Source: Pseudomonas sp. FP2309
Lineage (GTDB): Bacteria > Pseudomonadota > Gammaproteobacteria > Pseudomonadales > Pseudomonadaceae
Length of the DNA stretch: 64,000 nucleotides
Direction of reading: 5' to 3'
Assembly: GCF_030687575.1 (NCBI RefSeq)
Contig: NZ_CP117439.1
Span: 5,223,501 to 5,287,500 of the forward strand
The notes under the pieces are model-generated. The model saw only the letters and a program-made list of their open reading frames with translations. It was not told the DNA's origin and ran no database searches. Below, one piece after another: positions 53,170 through 62,881 of the stretch. Each line of letters opens with the position of its first letter. Positions within the stretch are counted from its first letter, which is position 1. The translations under genes were made by a program, and so were the position numbers.

Positions 53170-53200
53170 GGGTGGGGGCGGACTCTTTCGCTCCCACTTT
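53170..53200 (+). terminator. Terminator after yggT
   Basis: GTGGGGGCGG pairs with TCGCTCCCAC (two G-T wobbles) and is followed by TTTTT at 53196-53200. It separates the yggS-proC-yggT operon from metX and shares the REP-like GCTCCCAC word. Confidence 0.75.
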
Positions 53201-53298
53201 TTGTATCTGCATATTGAATTGAATCCGAGCGGGCCTTTGCTTGCCGCTGGGTGCAGCGGTCTTTAGACTTACGCCTCATTTAAACGAGAGCAGGGTCG

Positions 53299-54438
53299 AT
53301 GCCAACTGCCTTCCCCCCCGATTCTGTTGGACTGGTCGTGCCCCAAGTGGCGCACTTCAGCGAACCGCTGGCCCTGGCCTGCGGTCGTTCGCTGCCTGCC
53401 TATGACCTGATTTATGAAACCTACGGCCAACTGAACGCCACGGCGAGCAACGCCGTGCTGATCTGCCACGCCTTGTCCGGCCATCACCACGCCGCCGGCT
53501 TCCACAGCGTCGACGAGCGCAAGCCCGGCTGGTGGGACAGTTGCATCGGCCCAGGCAAGCCTATCGACACGCAAAAGTTCTTTGTGGTCAGCCTGAACAA
53601 CCTCGGCGGTTGCAATGGTTCCACCGGCCCCAGCAGCCTTAACCCGGAAACCGGCAAACCGTTCGGTGCCGACTTCCCGGTGCTCACCGTGGAAGACTGG
53701 GTGCACAGCCAGGCGCGCCTGGCCGACGTGTTGGGTATCAACCAATGGGCGGCCGTGATCGGCGGCAGCCTGGGCGGTATGCAGGCGCTGCAATGGACCA
53801 TCACCTACCCGGATCGCGTGCGCCATTGCCTGGCCATCGCCTCGGCGCCCAAGTTGTCGGCGCAGAACATCGCCTTCAACGAAGTGGCACGCCAGGCGAT
53901 CCTCACCGACCCGGAGTTCCACGGTGGTTCGTTCCAGGAAGCGGGCGTGATCCCCAAGCGCGGTTTGATGCTGGCGCGCATGGTCGGGCATATCACCTAC
54001 CTGTCCGACGACTCCATGGGCGAGAAATTCGGCCGTGGCCTCAAGAGCGAGAAACTCAACTACGACTTCCACAGCGTCGAGTTCCAGGTGGAAAGCTACC
54101 TGCGTTATCAGGGCGAGGAGTTCTCCGGGCGTTTCGACGCCAATACCTACCTGCTGATGACCAAGGCCCTGGACTACTTCGACCCTGCGGCGAATCACGA
54201 CGACGACCTGGCCAAAACCTTCGAAGGTGCCACGGCCAAGTTCTGTGTGATGTCATTCACCACCGACTGGCGCTTCTCGCCGGCCCGCTCCCGTGAACTG
54301 GTGGATGCCCTGATGGCGGCGCGCAAAGACGTCTGCTACCTCGAGATCGACGCTCCGCAAGGCCACGACGCCTTCCTGATTCCGATCCCGCGCTACCTGC
54401 AGGCCTTCAGTAACTACATGAACCGCATAACTTTGTGA
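53299..54438 (+). CDS. metX: Homoserine O-acyltransferase MetX
   Basis: The 379-residue alpha/beta hydrolase acylates homoserine in methionine synthesis. The nucleophile elbow [12 protein letters not shown] (serine about residue 158), the Asp block [16 protein letters not shown] and the final [10 protein letters not shown] with the catalytic histidine form the triad. Pseudomonas enzymes of this type use succinyl-CoA in the cases tested, so succinyltransferase is likely despite the metX name; the sequence alone does not settle it here. metW follows after 7 bases. Confidence 0.95.
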   Translation: MPTAFPPDSVGLVVPQVAHFSEPLALACGRSLPAYDLIYETYGQLNATASNAVLICHALSGHHHAAGFHSVDERKPGWWDSCIGPGKPIDTQKFFVVSLNNLGGCNGSTGPSSLNPETGKPFGADFPVLTVEDWVHSQARLADVLGINQWAAVIGGSLGGMQALQWTITYPDRVRHCLAIASAPKLSAQNIAFNEVARQAILTDPEFHGGSFQEAGVIPKRGLMLARMVGHITYLSDDSMGEKFGRGLKSEKLNYDFHSVEFQVESYLRYQGEEFSGRFDANTYLLMTKALDYFDPAANHDDDLAKTFEGATAKFCVMSFTTDWRFSPARSRELVDALMAARKDVCYLEIDAPQGHDAFLIPIPRYLQAFSNYMNRITL

Positions 54439-54445
54439 GAACGCC

Positions 54446-55066
54446 ATGAGAGCCGACCTGGACATCATCCAAGAATGGATACCCGCCGGCAGCCGCGTGC
54501 TCGACCTGGGCTGCGGCGATGGCGAACTGCTGAGCTGGCTGCGGGACAACAAGCAAGTCACCGGCTACGGCCTTGAAAACGACCCGGACAACATTGCCCA
54601 GTGCGTGGCCAAGGGCATCAACGTGATCGAGCAGGACCTGGACAAGGGCCTGGGCAACTTTGCCAGCAATAGCTTCGACATCGTGGTGATGACCCAGGCC
54701 CTGCAGGCGGTGCATTACCCGGACCGCATTCTCGATGAGATGCTGCGCGTCGGCCGCCAGTGCATCATCACCTTCCCCAACTTCGGGCACTGGCGCTGCC
54801 GCTGGTACCTGGCCACCAAGGGCCGCATGCCGGTGTCGGACTTTCTGCCGTACACCTGGTACAACACCCCGAACATCCATTTCTGCACCTTCGAAGACTT
54901 CGAAGCGCTGTGCGGCGAGCGTCAAGCCAAGGTGATCAACCGCCTTGCCGTCGATCAACAGCATCGTCACGGCTGGGCGAGTAAGCTATGGCCCAATCTG
55001 TTGGGCGAAATCGGTATCTACCGGGTCAGCAGTCCTGGCCTGACCGACCACAAAATTGCCGTCTAA
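54446..55066 (+). CDS. metW: Methionine biosynthesis protein MetW
   Basis: The 206-residue protein has a class-I methyltransferase fold with the SAM motif SRVLDLGCGDGELLSWL (about residues 15-31). MetW is paired with MetX in many bacteria and promotes its activity; no methyl acceptor is proven. Neighbouring motifs QCIITFPNFGHWRCR and NIHFCTFEDFEALC are typical of the family. Confidence 0.94.
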   Translation: MRADLDIIQEWIPAGSRVLDLGCGDGELLSWLRDNKQVTGYGLENDPDNIAQCVAKGINVIEQDLDKGLGNFASNSFDIVVMTQALQAVHYPDRILDEMLRVGRQCIITFPNFGHWRCRWYLATKGRMPVSDFLPYTWYNTPNIHFCTFEDFEALCGERQAKVINRLAVDQQHRHGWASKLWPNLLGEIGIYRVSSPGLTDHKIAV

Positions 55067-55087
55067 TCATTTTCAGGAGGGACGCTC

Positions 55088-55522
55088 ATGAGTCGCTTGG
55101 CTATTTTTCTACTGACCGCGTGCCTGGGTGCCAACGCCATGGCCGCCGACACGATCGACGCTAATCGCAAGAAAGACTTCGGCGATATCACCGTTCACTA
55201 CAACACCTTCACCTCAAGTTTCCTGTCACCAGAAACCGCCCAGAAAATCGGCGTGGTACGCAGCAAGGAAAAAGGACTGATCAATGTGACCGTGATCAAG
55301 GGCGTAACCCCGGTCACGGCGCAGGTGACCGGCACCATCAAGGATCTGGGCGGTAAAAGCGAGATCCTGACGTTCAAGCAAATCGAAGAGAAAGGCGGGA
55401 TCAGCTACCTGGCGCCCTACTCCGTGACGCAGCGCGAATACAAGACGTTCACCATCAACGTCGAAACCGGCGGCAAAGCCCACGGTTTCCAATTCAACCA
55501 AGAACTGTTCCCGGCCAACTGA
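55088..55522 (+). CDS. DUF4426 domain protein, periplasmic
   Basis: The 144-residue precursor has a signal sequence ([16 protein letters not shown], cleavage before ADTIDAN) and a compact beta-rich domain with [16 protein letters not shown] and [17 protein letters not shown]. It matches the DUF4426 family, of unknown role. It lies between metW and rdgB, with a one-base overlap to the latter (TGATG). Confidence 0.9.
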   Translation: MSRLAIFLLTACLGANAMAADTIDANRKKDFGDITVHYNTFTSSFLSPETAQKIGVVRSKEKGLINVTVIKGVTPVTAQVTGTIKDLGGKSEILTFKQIEEKGGISYLAPYSVTQREYKTFTINVETGGKAHGFQFNQELFPAN

Positions 55523-56115
55523 TGACGCTCACACAACTCGTACTGGCCAGCCACAACGCCGGCAAACTCAAAGAACTCCAGGCCATGCTCGGCGAGTCCG
55601 TGCAACTGCGCTCGATTGGCGAGTTCAGCCAGGTGGAGCCCGAGGAAACGGGCCTGTCGTTCGTCGAGAACGCCATCCTCAAGGCACGCAATGCCGCGCG
55701 CATCTCCGGCCTGCCGGCATTGGCCGATGACTCGGGCCTGGCCGTGGACTTCCTCGGCGGCGCCCCTGGTATCTACTCGGCCCGTTACGCCGACGGCAAA
55801 GGCGACGCCGCCAACAACGCCAAGCTGCTGGACGCCCTCAAGGGTGTGCCGGACGCCGAGCGCGGCGCGCAGTTCGTCTGCGTGCTGGCCCTGGTACGAC
55901 ACGCCGATGACCCGCTGCCGATCCTCTGCGAAGGCTTGTGGCACGGGCGCATTCTGCAGGCGGCCAGCGGTGAGCAGGGTTTTGGTTATGACCCGCTGTT
56001 CTGGGTGCCGGAGCGCAATGTCTCCAGCGCCGAACTGAGCCCGGCCGACAAAAACCAGATCAGCCACCGCGCCCGCGCAATGGCTCTGCTGCGCCAACGC
56101 CTGAGCCTGAAATGA
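55522..56115 (+). CDS. rdgB: XTP/dITP diphosphatase (non-canonical purine NTP pyrophosphatase)
   Basis: The 197-residue enzyme removes dITP, XTP and similar damaged nucleotides before they reach DNA or RNA. The family start [14 protein letters not shown], the acidic substrate loop [19 protein letters not shown] and the metal block [12 protein letters not shown] are present. hemW follows with a 4-base overlap. Confidence 0.96.
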   Translation: MTLTQLVLASHNAGKLKELQAMLGESVQLRSIGEFSQVEPEETGLSFVENAILKARNAARISGLPALADDSGLAVDFLGGAPGIYSARYADGKGDAANNAKLLDALKGVPDAERGAQFVCVLALVRHADDPLPILCEGLWHGRILQAASGEQGFGYDPLFWVPERNVSSAELSPADKNQISHRARAMALLRQRLSLK

Positions 56116-57314
56116 CCCACGACACCCCGGTGCTGCCGCTGATCCACGGTGGCGCGCAAACACCTCGGGCGGCCCTGCCGGTGCTGCCGCCCCTGGCGCT
56201 GTATATCCACATCCCGTGGTGCGTGCGCAAATGCCCGTATTGCGACTTCAACTCCCACACCGCGAGCGAAGTGCTGCCGGAAGAAGAGTACGTGGACGCC
56301 TTGCTGGCCGATCTGGACCAGGACCTGCACGCCGTGTATGGCCGGCAACTGAGCTCGATTTTCTTTGGTGGCGGCACGCCCAGCCTGTTCAGCGCCGCAG
56401 CACTGGGCCGTCTGCTCAACGGTGTAGAAGCGCGCATTGCGTTTGCCGGCGATATCGAGATCACCCTGGAAGCCAACCCCGGCACGTTCGAACAAGAGAA
56501 GTTCGTGGCGTACCGCAAGCTGGGAATCAACCGCCTGTCCATCGGTATCCAGAGCTTCCAGCAGGAAAAACTCGCCGCCCTTGGCCGCATCCATAACGGC
56601 GACGAGGCGGTGCGCGCGGCCGGCATGGCGCGCCAGGCCGGGTTCGAAAATTTCAACCTGGACTTGATGCACGGCCTGCCCGATCAATCCCTGGATGACG
56701 CCCTGAGCGATTTGCGCCAGGCAATCGCGCTCAACCCTACCCATTTGTCCTGGTACCAACTGACCCTTGAGCCCAACACCGTGTTCTGGAACCAGCCGCC
56801 CGCGCTGCCCGAAGACGACACGCTGTGGGATATCCAGGAAGCCGGCCAGGCCCTGCTCGCCGAGCACGGTTACGCGCAATATGAAGTGTCGGCCTATGCC
56901 AGAACCGGCCGGCCGGCCCGACATAACCTGAACTACTGGAGCTTTGGCGACTTTATCGGCATCGGCGCCGGCGCCCACGGCAAGCTCAGCCATCCGGACG
57001 GGCGCATCGTACGCACCTGGAAAACCCGTGCACCCAAGGACTACCTCAACCCGGCCAAAAGCTTCCAGGCCGGCGCGAAAGAACTGACGAACGACGAGTT
57101 GCCTTTCGAGTTCCTGATGAACGCGCTGCGCCTCACCGAAGGTGTCGACGCCAAGCTCTACGCCGAACGCACCGGCCTCGACCTGGCGAGCCTTGACGAC
57201 GCGCGTCGTGATGCAGAACAAAGTGGCCTGATGCAGGTCGAACCGTCACGCCTGGCGGCGACCGACCGCGGGCAACTTTTTCTCAATGACCTGTTGCAGA
57301 AGTTTTTGAGCTGA
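56112..57314 (+). CDS. hemW: Heme chaperone HemW (radical SAM protein)
   Basis: The 400-residue protein is of the HemN-like radical SAM family. The iron-sulfur cluster motif C-x3-C-x2-C is in [16 protein letters not shown], and FFGGGTPSL and [13 protein letters not shown] are family blocks. HemW lacks coproporphyrinogen oxidase activity and carries heme to target enzymes. It is often annotated as hemN; this one follows rdgB, a usual gamma-proteobacterial pairing. Confidence 0.94.
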   Translation: MTHDTPVLPLIHGGAQTPRAALPVLPPLALYIHIPWCVRKCPYCDFNSHTASEVLPEEEYVDALLADLDQDLHAVYGRQLSSIFFGGGTPSLFSAAALGRLLNGVEARIAFAGDIEITLEANPGTFEQEKFVAYRKLGINRLSIGIQSFQQEKLAALGRIHNGDEAVRAAGMARQAGFENFNLDLMHGLPDQSLDDALSDLRQAIALNPTHLSWYQLTLEPNTVFWNQPPALPEDDTLWDIQEAGQALLAEHGYAQYEVSAYARTGRPARHNLNYWSFGDFIGIGAGAHGKLSHPDGRIVRTWKTRAPKDYLNPAKSFQAGAKELTNDELPFEFLMNALRLTEGVDAKLYAERTGLDLASLDDARRDAEQSGLMQVEPSRLAATDRGQLFLNDLLQKFLS

Positions 57315-57333
57315 GCGCTCTTAAGGAAATCGA

Positions 57334-57657
57334 ATGGATTTGGTACTCGACCTGCTAGCCACCGTATCCCGCTGGAGCCGCAGCAACCTGTCGGAAATCT
57401 CCCTGGCCCTTGTCGGCTGTTTGCTGGTGCTGTTCGGCGCAGACATCAAAGGCTGGGTCGAGGCCCGCCTGGGCAGCGTCGCCGGCGCCTTGCGCGTACC
57501 GTTGATGGCCCTGCTGTGCATGATCGGCAGCGGCGCAGCATTGATCTACGCCACCCCGTGGATTGTGCGAGGGTTGAGCCAGTTCAATAACTACAGCCTG
57601 GCACCCGTGTTGGTGGTGGTGCTGGTGTTGATTGGCGTCGTTGCCGACCGCCGCTGA
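57334..57657 (+). CDS. DUF3392 family membrane protein
   Basis: The 107-residue protein has three hydrophobic helices (ISLALVGCLLVLFGADIKG, VPLMALLCMIGSGAALIYA, APVLVVVLVLIGVVADRR) joined by short polar loops. It matches the DUF3392 family, of unknown function, and lies 19 bases after hemW. It converges on trmB across a REP hairpin. Confidence 0.88.
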   Translation: MDLVLDLLATVSRWSRSNLSEISLALVGCLLVLFGADIKGWVEARLGSVAGALRVPLMALLCMIGSGAALIYATPWIVRGLSQFNNYSLAPVLVVVLVLIGVVADRR

Positions 57658-57677
57658 CCTCAAGCCCGGCACAAAAA

Positions 57678-57708
57678 AATGTGGGAGGAGCCAAGCCCCT
57701 CCCACATT
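57678..57708. repeat. REP-type hairpin between DUF3392 gene and trmB
   Basis: AATGTGGGAGG pairs perfectly with CCTCCCACATT over 11 bases, with a 9-base centre. It is the second copy of the TGTGGGAGG element seen at 48468-48493, again between convergent genes. Confidence 0.75.
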
Positions 57709-57734
57709 GGATTGCCTTTCTACTGAGGGGCGGG

Positions 57735-58460
57735 TTACGCCACCTTCTCGAACTTCAAATCCCACACCCCATGCCCCAACCGCTCGCCGCGGCGCTCGAA
57801 CTTGGTGATCGGGCGCTCCGCCGGGCGTGGCACGCATTTACCGTCTTCGGCCAGGTTGCGGTAGCCAGGCGCGACGCTCATCACTTCCAGCATGTATTCG
57901 GCATACGGTTCCCAGTCGGTGGCCATGTGCAGGATGCCGCCCATCTTGAGCTTGCTGCGCACCAGCTCGGCAAAGGATGCCTGAACGATACGCCGCTTGT
58001 GGTGACGGGATTTGTGCCATGGGTCCGGGAAGAACAACATCAGGCGGTCGAGGCTGTTGTCGGCGATGCAACGGTTGAGCACTTCGATCGCGTCACAGTC
58101 GTAGACCCGCAGGTTGGTCAGGCCTTGGGTCAACACGCCATTGAGCAGCGCACCGACACCTGGGCGGTGCACTTCCACGCCGATGAAGTCCTGCTCCGGC
58201 GAAGCCGCAGCCATTTCCAGCAGCGAGTGGCCCATGCCAAAGCCGATTTCCAGGGAACGCGGGGCCGAACGGCCAAACACCTGGTCGTAATCCACCGGCG
58301 CGTCGGCCAGGGGCAACACGAACAGCGGCGTACCTTGCTCCAGGCCCTTTTGCTGGCCTTCGGTCATGCGACCGGCGCGCATCACAAAGCTCTTGATGCG
58401 GCGGTGCTTGGACTCGTCGCCTTCTTCCAGGGTGTTCGGCGTTTCGTTTGATTCAGTCAT
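57735..58460 (-). CDS. trmB: tRNA (guanine-46-N7)-methyltransferase
   Basis: The 241-residue SAM enzyme methylates G46 in the tRNA variable loop. The SAM motif [15 protein letters not shown] and the [14 protein letters not shown] catalytic block are diagnostic. The acidic head ([16 protein letters not shown]) is variable between species. It is the last gene of the thiS-thiG-trmB order, 9 bases after thiG. Confidence 0.96.
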   Translation of the reverse strand: MTESNETPNTLEEGDESKHRRIKSFVMRAGRMTEGQQKGLEQGTPLFVLPLADAPVDYDQVFGRSAPRSLEIGFGMGHSLLEMAAASPEQDFIGVEVHRPGVGALLNGVLTQGLTNLRVYDCDAIEVLNRCIADNSLDRLMLFFPDPWHKSRHHKRRIVQASFAELVRSKLKMGGILHMATDWEPYAEYMLEVMSVAPGYRNLAEDGKCVPRPAERPITKFERRGERLGHGVWDLKFEKVA

Positions 58461-58469
58461 CAATGGCTC

Positions 58470-59264
58470 TTACTTGATCAGACCATCCAGCGGCGAAGAG
58501 GCGCTGGCGTAGAGTTTTTTCGGCATGCGGCCGGCGAGGTAGGCCAGGCGACCTGCGACGATGGCGTGTTTCATAGCCTCGGCCATCATGACCGGTCTCT
58601 GGGCATGGGCGATGGCGGAGTTCATCAGCACAGCGTCACAGCCCAGCTCCATGGCGATGGTCGCGTCGGAGGCCGTGCCCACGCCCGCATCCACCAGCAC
58701 CGGGATTTTGGCTTCTTCGAGGATGATCTGCAGGTTGTAGGGATTGCAGATACCCAGACCCGAACCGATCAGACCGGCCAGCGGCATCACCGCGATGCAG
58801 CCGATTTCGGCCAGTTGGCGGGCGATGATCGGGTCGTCGCTGGTGTAAACCATCACGTCGAAGCCTTCCTTGACCAGGGTTTCAGCGGCCTTGAGGGTTT
58901 CGATCACGTTGGGGAACAGGGTTTTCTGGTCGGCCAGCACTTCCAGCTTCACCAGGTTATGCCCATCGAGCAGCTCACGGGCCAGGCGGCAGGTGCGCAC
59001 GGCTTCGATGGCGTCGTAGCAACCGGCGGTGTTTGGCAAAAAGGTGTAGCGGTCCGGCGACAGCACTTCGAGCAGGTTCGGCTCGCCCTCGATCTGGCCG
59101 AGGTTGGTGCGGCGCACGGCGAAGGTCACGATTTCAGCACCGGAGGCTTCAATGGCCAGGCGGGTCTCTTCCATGTCGCGGTACTTGCCGGTGCCGACCA
59201 GCAGACGGGACTGGTAGGTACGGCCGGCCAGGACAAAGGGCTTGTCGCTACGAACGATGCTCAT
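58470..59264 (-). CDS. thiG: Thiazole synthase
   Basis: The 264-residue TIM-barrel enzyme makes the thiazole phosphate of thiamine from deoxyxylulose phosphate, dehydroglycine and the ThiS thiocarboxylate. The Schiff-base lysine is in [17 protein letters not shown] and the phosphate site in [21 protein letters not shown]. ThiS lies just upstream. No thiamine riboswitch is seen ahead of the pair. Confidence 0.97.
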   Translation of the reverse strand: MSIVRSDKPFVLAGRTYQSRLLVGTGKYRDMEETRLAIEASGAEIVTFAVRRTNLGQIEGEPNLLEVLSPDRYTFLPNTAGCYDAIEAVRTCRLARELLDGHNLVKLEVLADQKTLFPNVIETLKAAETLVKEGFDVMVYTSDDPIIARQLAEIGCIAVMPLAGLIGSGLGICNPYNLQIILEEAKIPVLVDAGVGTASDATIAMELGCDAVLMNSAIAHAQRPVMMAEAMKHAIVAGRLAYLAGRMPKKLYASASSPLDGLIK

Positions 59265-59312
59265 GGGAAATCCTCGTAATGGGGTGAGGTTCTGCAGAAT
59301 CCGGACAGGCGA

Positions 59313-59513
59313 CTAGCCGCCGCCGATGGCGTGAACCACTTCGACCTGGTCACCTTCGCTGAGCGCGGTGCCTTCGTGCTGGCTACGCGGGACGATATCC
59401 AGGTTGAGCTCCACTGCGACACGCCGCCCGGTCAGGTCCAGGCGGGTCAGCAGGGCCGCAACGGTTTCACCGTCGGGCAGTTCAAAGGATTCGCCGTTCA
59501 ACAGAATGCGCAT
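59313..59513 (-). CDS. thiS: Sulfur carrier protein ThiS
   Basis: The 66-residue ubiquitin-like carrier ends in HAIGGG, the flexible Gly-Gly tail that is activated as a thiocarboxylate. The start at 59513 gives MRILLNGESFELPDGETVAALL; a longer frame to 59564 is rejected. It precedes thiG by 48 bases and hands sulfur to it. Confidence 0.95.
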   Translation of the reverse strand: MRILLNGESFELPDGETVAALLTRLDLTGRRVAVELNLDIVPRSQHEGTALSEGDQVEVVHAIGGG

Positions 59514-59573
59514 GCCACGGGCCGCCATCGTTTTTAGGGGCCAGCATTCTAGCCCGATTGACACCTAAAGGTC

Positions 59574-59600
59574 AGCTCCAAGCGTTAAGCGGTCAGCTGC
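59574..59600. repeat. AGCTGCAAG-type repeat at the end of the DUF423 gene
   Basis: GTCAGCTCCAAGCGTTAAGCGGTCAGCTGCAAGC-like DNA lies here in two tandem half copies; the second lies inside the last codons of the DUF423 gene and encodes its LQLTA end. It belongs with the repeats at 4944, 6627 and 43441. Confidence 0.45.
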
Positions 59601-59965
59601 AAGCGCCAGGCGGCCAGGCCCAGCAAGAACCAACCCAGCAGGAACGCCAACCCGCCGAAGGGCGTGATGATGCCGAGTTTGCTGATACCCGTGGTGGTCA
59701 ACACATACAGGCTGCCAGAGAACAGCAGGATACCGACGACAAAGGACACGCCGGCCCACGTCACCAGACGACCGGGAATATGCGCCAGCAGCAGCGCCAC
59801 GCCGAACAGCGCCAGGGTGTGCACCAACTGATAGGTCACGCCGGTGTGGAAGATCGCCAGGTAGTCGGCGCTCAGGCGGTTTTTCAAGCCGTGGGCGGCG
59901 AAGGCGCCGAGGGCGACACCGGTAAAGCCGAAAAACGCGGCCAGCATCAGAAAGCTACGCAGCAT
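59585..59965 (-). CDS. DUF423 family membrane protein
   Basis: The 126-residue protein has four hydrophobic helices and the conserved family block GVALGAFAAHGLKNRLSADYL (about residues 16-36), where the G-A-F-G/A-A-H-G signature is clear. A second block FHTGVTYQLVHTLAL follows. The function is unknown. It is divergent from mtgA across 74 bases. Confidence 0.93.
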   Translation of the reverse strand: MLRSFLMLAAFFGFTGVALGAFAAHGLKNRLSADYLAIFHTGVTYQLVHTLALFGVALLLAHIPGRLVTWAGVSFVVGILLFSGSLYVLTTTGISKLGIITPFGGLAFLLGWFLLGLAAWRLQLTA

Positions 59966-60039
59966 GGGGAACTCCAGTCAGACTCATCGGGCAGGGTCTG
60001 TATAATGGCCCGCTCAACGGGTTCGGCCAAGCCATCTCT

Positions 60040-60762
60040 ATGCTGCGTCTCCTCTTCAAACGCTTTCTCAATGTCGTGAAATGGTTTGCCATCGGCAGTG
60101 TTCTACTGGTGCTGCTGTTCCGTTTCGTTCCCCCACCGTTCACTGCATTGATGGTGGAGCGCAAGATCGAATCCCTGTTCGACGGCGAACCCATTGACCT
60201 GCAACGCACCTGGGTGCCGTGGGACGAGCTCTCCGACGACCTCAAAGTGGCGGTGATGGCCGGTGAAGACCAGCGCTTCCCGCAGCATTGGGGCTTCGAT
60301 TTCGGCGCGATCCAGGCGGCGATCCTGCACAACGAGCGCGGCGGCTCGATTCGCGGCGCGAGCACCTTGAGCCAGCAGGTGTCGAAAAACCTGTTCCTGT
60401 GGTCCGGCCGCAGTTATCTGCGCAAAGGCCTGGAGGCCTGGTTTACCGGGCTGATCGAGGTGCTGTGGCCCAAGCAGCGGATTCTTGAGGTGTACCTCAA
60501 TAGCGTGGAATGGGACGAAGGGGTGTTTGGCGCAGAAGCAGCGGCGCGGCATCACTTTGGGGTGAGCGCCAAGGGGCTTTCGCGGCAGCAGGCCAGTTAT
60601 CTGGCGGCTGTACTGCCTAACCCGCGGGTGTGGAGTGCCAGCCATCCGACGGCTTATGTCGCGCGGCGAGCGGCATGGATTCGTCAGCAGATGAGCCAAT
60701 TGGGTGGAGATGGGTATCTGGTGGAGCTGAACAACGCACGCAAAGCCCCCTGGGCTGACTGA
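60040..60762 (+). CDS. mtgA: Monofunctional biosynthetic peptidoglycan transglycosylase
   Basis: The 240-residue protein polymerises lipid II into glycan strands. An N-terminal membrane helix (WFAIGSVLLVLLFRFVPPPF) anchors a GT51 domain with EDQRFPQHWGFDFGAI (catalytic glutamate) and GASTLSQQVSKNLFLW. No transpeptidase domain follows. It converges on rpoH over a terminator. Confidence 0.96.
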   Translation: MLRLLFKRFLNVVKWFAIGSVLLVLLFRFVPPPFTALMVERKIESLFDGEPIDLQRTWVPWDELSDDLKVAVMAGEDQRFPQHWGFDFGAIQAAILHNERGGSIRGASTLSQQVSKNLFLWSGRSYLRKGLEAWFTGLIEVLWPKQRILEVYLNSVEWDEGVFGAEAAARHHFGVSAKGLSRQQASYLAAVLPNPRVWSASHPTAYVARRAAWIRQQMSQLGGDGYLVELNNARKAPWAD

Positions 60763-60825
60763 CACACCGCAAAGCCAGCTCCCACATTCGACCGAGTCAG
60801 GCTTGAGATCTTTCGAACACAAACA

Positions 60826-60866
60826 AAAATGCCCCGATCTTTCGATCAGGGCATTTTTTGTTTTAT
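60826..60866. terminator. Terminator between convergent mtgA and rpoH
   Basis: AATGCCCCGATC pairs with GATCAGGGCATT (one C-A mismatch) around TTTC, with A-run upstream and TTTTTTG downstream. It can act on both strands, and is well placed to end rpoH. Confidence 0.85.
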
Positions 60867-60874
60867 CGGAGCAT

Positions 60875-61729
60875 TTAAGCCGCGATCGACAACTTCAGCT
60901 TGTTCATCGCGCTTTTCTCAAGCTGACGAATCCGCTCGGCCGACACGTTGTACTTCTGCGCCAGGTCATGCAGTGTGGCTTTTTCTTCAGCCAGCCAACG
61001 CTGATAGAGGATGTCACGACTGCGGTCGTCCAACACTTCCAGCGCTTCGTGCAGGTTGTGGTTAGAATTGTCGCTCCAGTCGGCATCTTCCAGTTGACGC
61101 GCTGGGTCGTACCGGTGGTCTTCCAGGTAGTTGGCCGGCGATTGGAAAGCGCTGTCGTCGTCCGCTTCGGCAGCCGGATCGAACGCCATGTCATGGCCGG
61201 TCAGGCGGCTTTCCATCTCGCGCACTTCACGGGGTTCCACACCGAGGCTTTCGGCCACACGGTGGACTTCCTCGTTGTTCAGCCAAGCCAGGCGTTTCTT
61301 CTGGCTGCGCAGGTTGAAGAACAATTTACGCTGGGCCTTGGTGGTCGCGACTTTCACGATGCGCCAGTTGCGCAGGATGAACTCGTGGATTTCCGCCTTG
61401 ATCCAGTGCACAGCAAACGACACCAGGCGCACACCCATCTCAGGGTTGAAGCGCTTGACCGCCTTCATCAGGCCAACGTTGCCTTCCTGGATCAGGTCAG
61501 CCTGGGCCAGGCCGTAGCCACTATAGCTACGGGCGATATGTACGACAAAACGCAGGTGGGCGAGCACCATCTGCCGAGCCGCCCCCAAATCCTGCTCATA
61601 GTAGAGACTCTCGGCCAGTTCACGCTCCTGCTCGGGCGTCAGCAATGGAATGCTGTTGACCGTGTGCACATAGGCTTCCAGGTTCGCACCCGGCACCAAG
61701 GCATAAGCAGGTTGCAAAGAAGTGGTCAT
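60875..61729 (-). CDS. rpoH: RNA polymerase sigma-32 factor
   Basis: The 284-residue heat-shock sigma factor starts at the ATG at 61729, preceded by GGAGG. The RpoH box [13 protein letters not shown] is present, and region 2 ([22 protein letters not shown]) and region 4 ([19 protein letters not shown]) are intact. It directs transcription of chaperone and protease genes. A likely extracytoplasmic-stress promoter lies upstream, and the ftsYEX cluster is next, the conserved gamma-proteobacterial order. Confidence 0.97.
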   Translation of the reverse strand: MTTSLQPAYALVPGANLEAYVHTVNSIPLLTPEQERELAESLYYEQDLGAARQMVLAHLRFVVHIARSYSGYGLAQADLIQEGNVGLMKAVKRFNPEMGVRLVSFAVHWIKAEIHEFILRNWRIVKVATTKAQRKLFFNLRSQKKRLAWLNNEEVHRVAESLGVEPREVREMESRLTGHDMAFDPAAEADDDSAFQSPANYLEDHRYDPARQLEDADWSDNSNHNLHEALEVLDDRSRDILYQRWLAEEKATLHDLAQKYNVSAERIRQLEKSAMNKLKLSIAA

Positions 61730-61779
61730 ACGAAAAAACCTCCGACTCACATAACTCGTGCAGTTCAGCACTGCGAAAA

Positions 61780-61805
61780 TTGACCGGGAACCGTAGGACA
61801 AGTTC
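61780..61805 (-). promoter_or_regulatory. Probable AlgU (sigma-E type) promoter of rpoH
   Basis: On the minus strand GAACTT (61805-61800) is followed after exactly 16 bases by TCAA (61783-61780). GAACTT-N16-TC is the consensus for AlgU/RpoE promoters. It lies about 50 bases upstream of the rpoH start codon. rpoH is known to have such a promoter in P. aeruginosa and E. coli, so the site is expected. Confidence 0.6.
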
Positions 61806-61858
61806 CCTAAACCACTGATACGGTCAATACAAACGAAACCACATTAATCTGACATTAA

Positions 61859-62881
61859 CTACTTCGGTGCCAGCTCACGTAAATGCCGTGCGACCGCAAT
61901 CCACGCACCGATATACCCCAACAGGACCGCACCAAGCAAGAGACTCAGACCATCTGCCACCGGTACGCCGGCCAACGCAAAATCGCTGCCGTACAAGCCG
62001 GCGAGCCCGACGACCGCGTCGTTCAGCCAGTTCAGGCCGAATGCCAGGACGGCCCAGGACAAAATCCCCGCACCAAAGCCATAAAGCGCGCCCATGTACA
62101 GAAAAGGACGACGCACATAACTGTCCGTGCCGCCGACCAGTTTAATCACTTCTATCTCGATGCGACGGTTTTCAATATGAAGACGAATGGTATTACCTAT
62201 CACCAAAAGTAATGCAGACACCAACAGCACTGTCAGGCCGAACACAAAGCGATCACCCAGCTTGAGAATGGCAGCCAGGCGTTCTACCCAGACTAGATCA
62301 AGTTGCGCCTGTTGCACCTTAGGCATCTCTGCGAGTTTTTGTCGCAGGGCCTCCAGGGCAGTCTTGTCGACTTCGTTCGGCGTCACCAGCACCACGCCCG
62401 GCAGCGGGTTCTGCGGCAGCTCTTTAAGCGCCTCACCCAGGCCGGACTGTTGCTGGAACTCCTCAAGCGCCTGATCGCGGCTGACATACTCAGCATCTGC
62501 AACCCCCGGCATGTTCTTGATGTCGTCGCGCAACGCCTCGCCTTGCTGCGTGCTGGCATCCAGGTTCAGGTACAGCGAAATCTGCGCCGCGCGCTGCCAG
62601 GAACCGCCCAGGCGCTCCACATTATTGAGCAGCAGCGACAAACCCATCGGCAGGCTCAATGCCACGGCCATCACCAGACAGGTGAAAAAACTGCCGATCG
62701 GCTGTTTGCCCAGGCGACGCAGGCTGTCCAGCAGGCTGGCGCGATGGCTTTCGATCCAGGCGCGCAGCAGCGTGCTGAAGTCCGGACCGTCGTCTTCGTC
62801 GTGTTTTTTCTTTTTCGGTTGCGGGTCGGCCGGCTTCGGCGCAACGCGTTCGGACACTTTAGGACTACGTGTGGCACTCAT
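61859..62881 (-). CDS. ftsX: Cell division protein FtsX
   Basis: The 340-residue inner-membrane protein has a charged cytoplasmic head (KKKKHDEDDGPD), a first helix (FTCLVMAVALSLPMGLSLLL), a periplasmic domain of about 110 residues, and three further helices toward the C-terminus. With FtsE it forms an ABC-like complex that activates cell-wall hydrolases at the septum. Its ATG overlaps the ftsE stop by 4 bases. The spacer to rpoH is 53 bases plus the rpoH leader. Confidence 0.96.
   Translation of the reverse strand: MSATRSPKVSERVAPKPADPQPKKKKHDEDDGPDFSTLLRAWIESHRASLLDSLRRLGKQPIGSFFTCLVMAVALSLPMGLSLLLNNVERLGGSWQRAAQISLYLNLDASTQQGEALRDDIKNMPGVADAEYVSRDQALEEFQQQSGLGEALKELPQNPLPGVVLVTPNEVDKTALEALRQKLAEMPKVQQAQLDLVWVERLAAILKLGDRFVFGLTVLLVSALLLVIGNTIRLHIENRRIEIEVIKLVGGTDSYVRRPFLYMGALYGFGAGILSWAVLAFGLNWLNDAVVGLAGLYGSDFALAGVPVADGLSLLLGAVLLGYIGAWIAVARHLRELAPK

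Noticed and set aside
59265..59584. Possible thiamine riboswitch for thiS-thiG
   Set aside because: No CTGAGA or ACCTGA-type thiamine-box words were found upstream of thiS or thiG.
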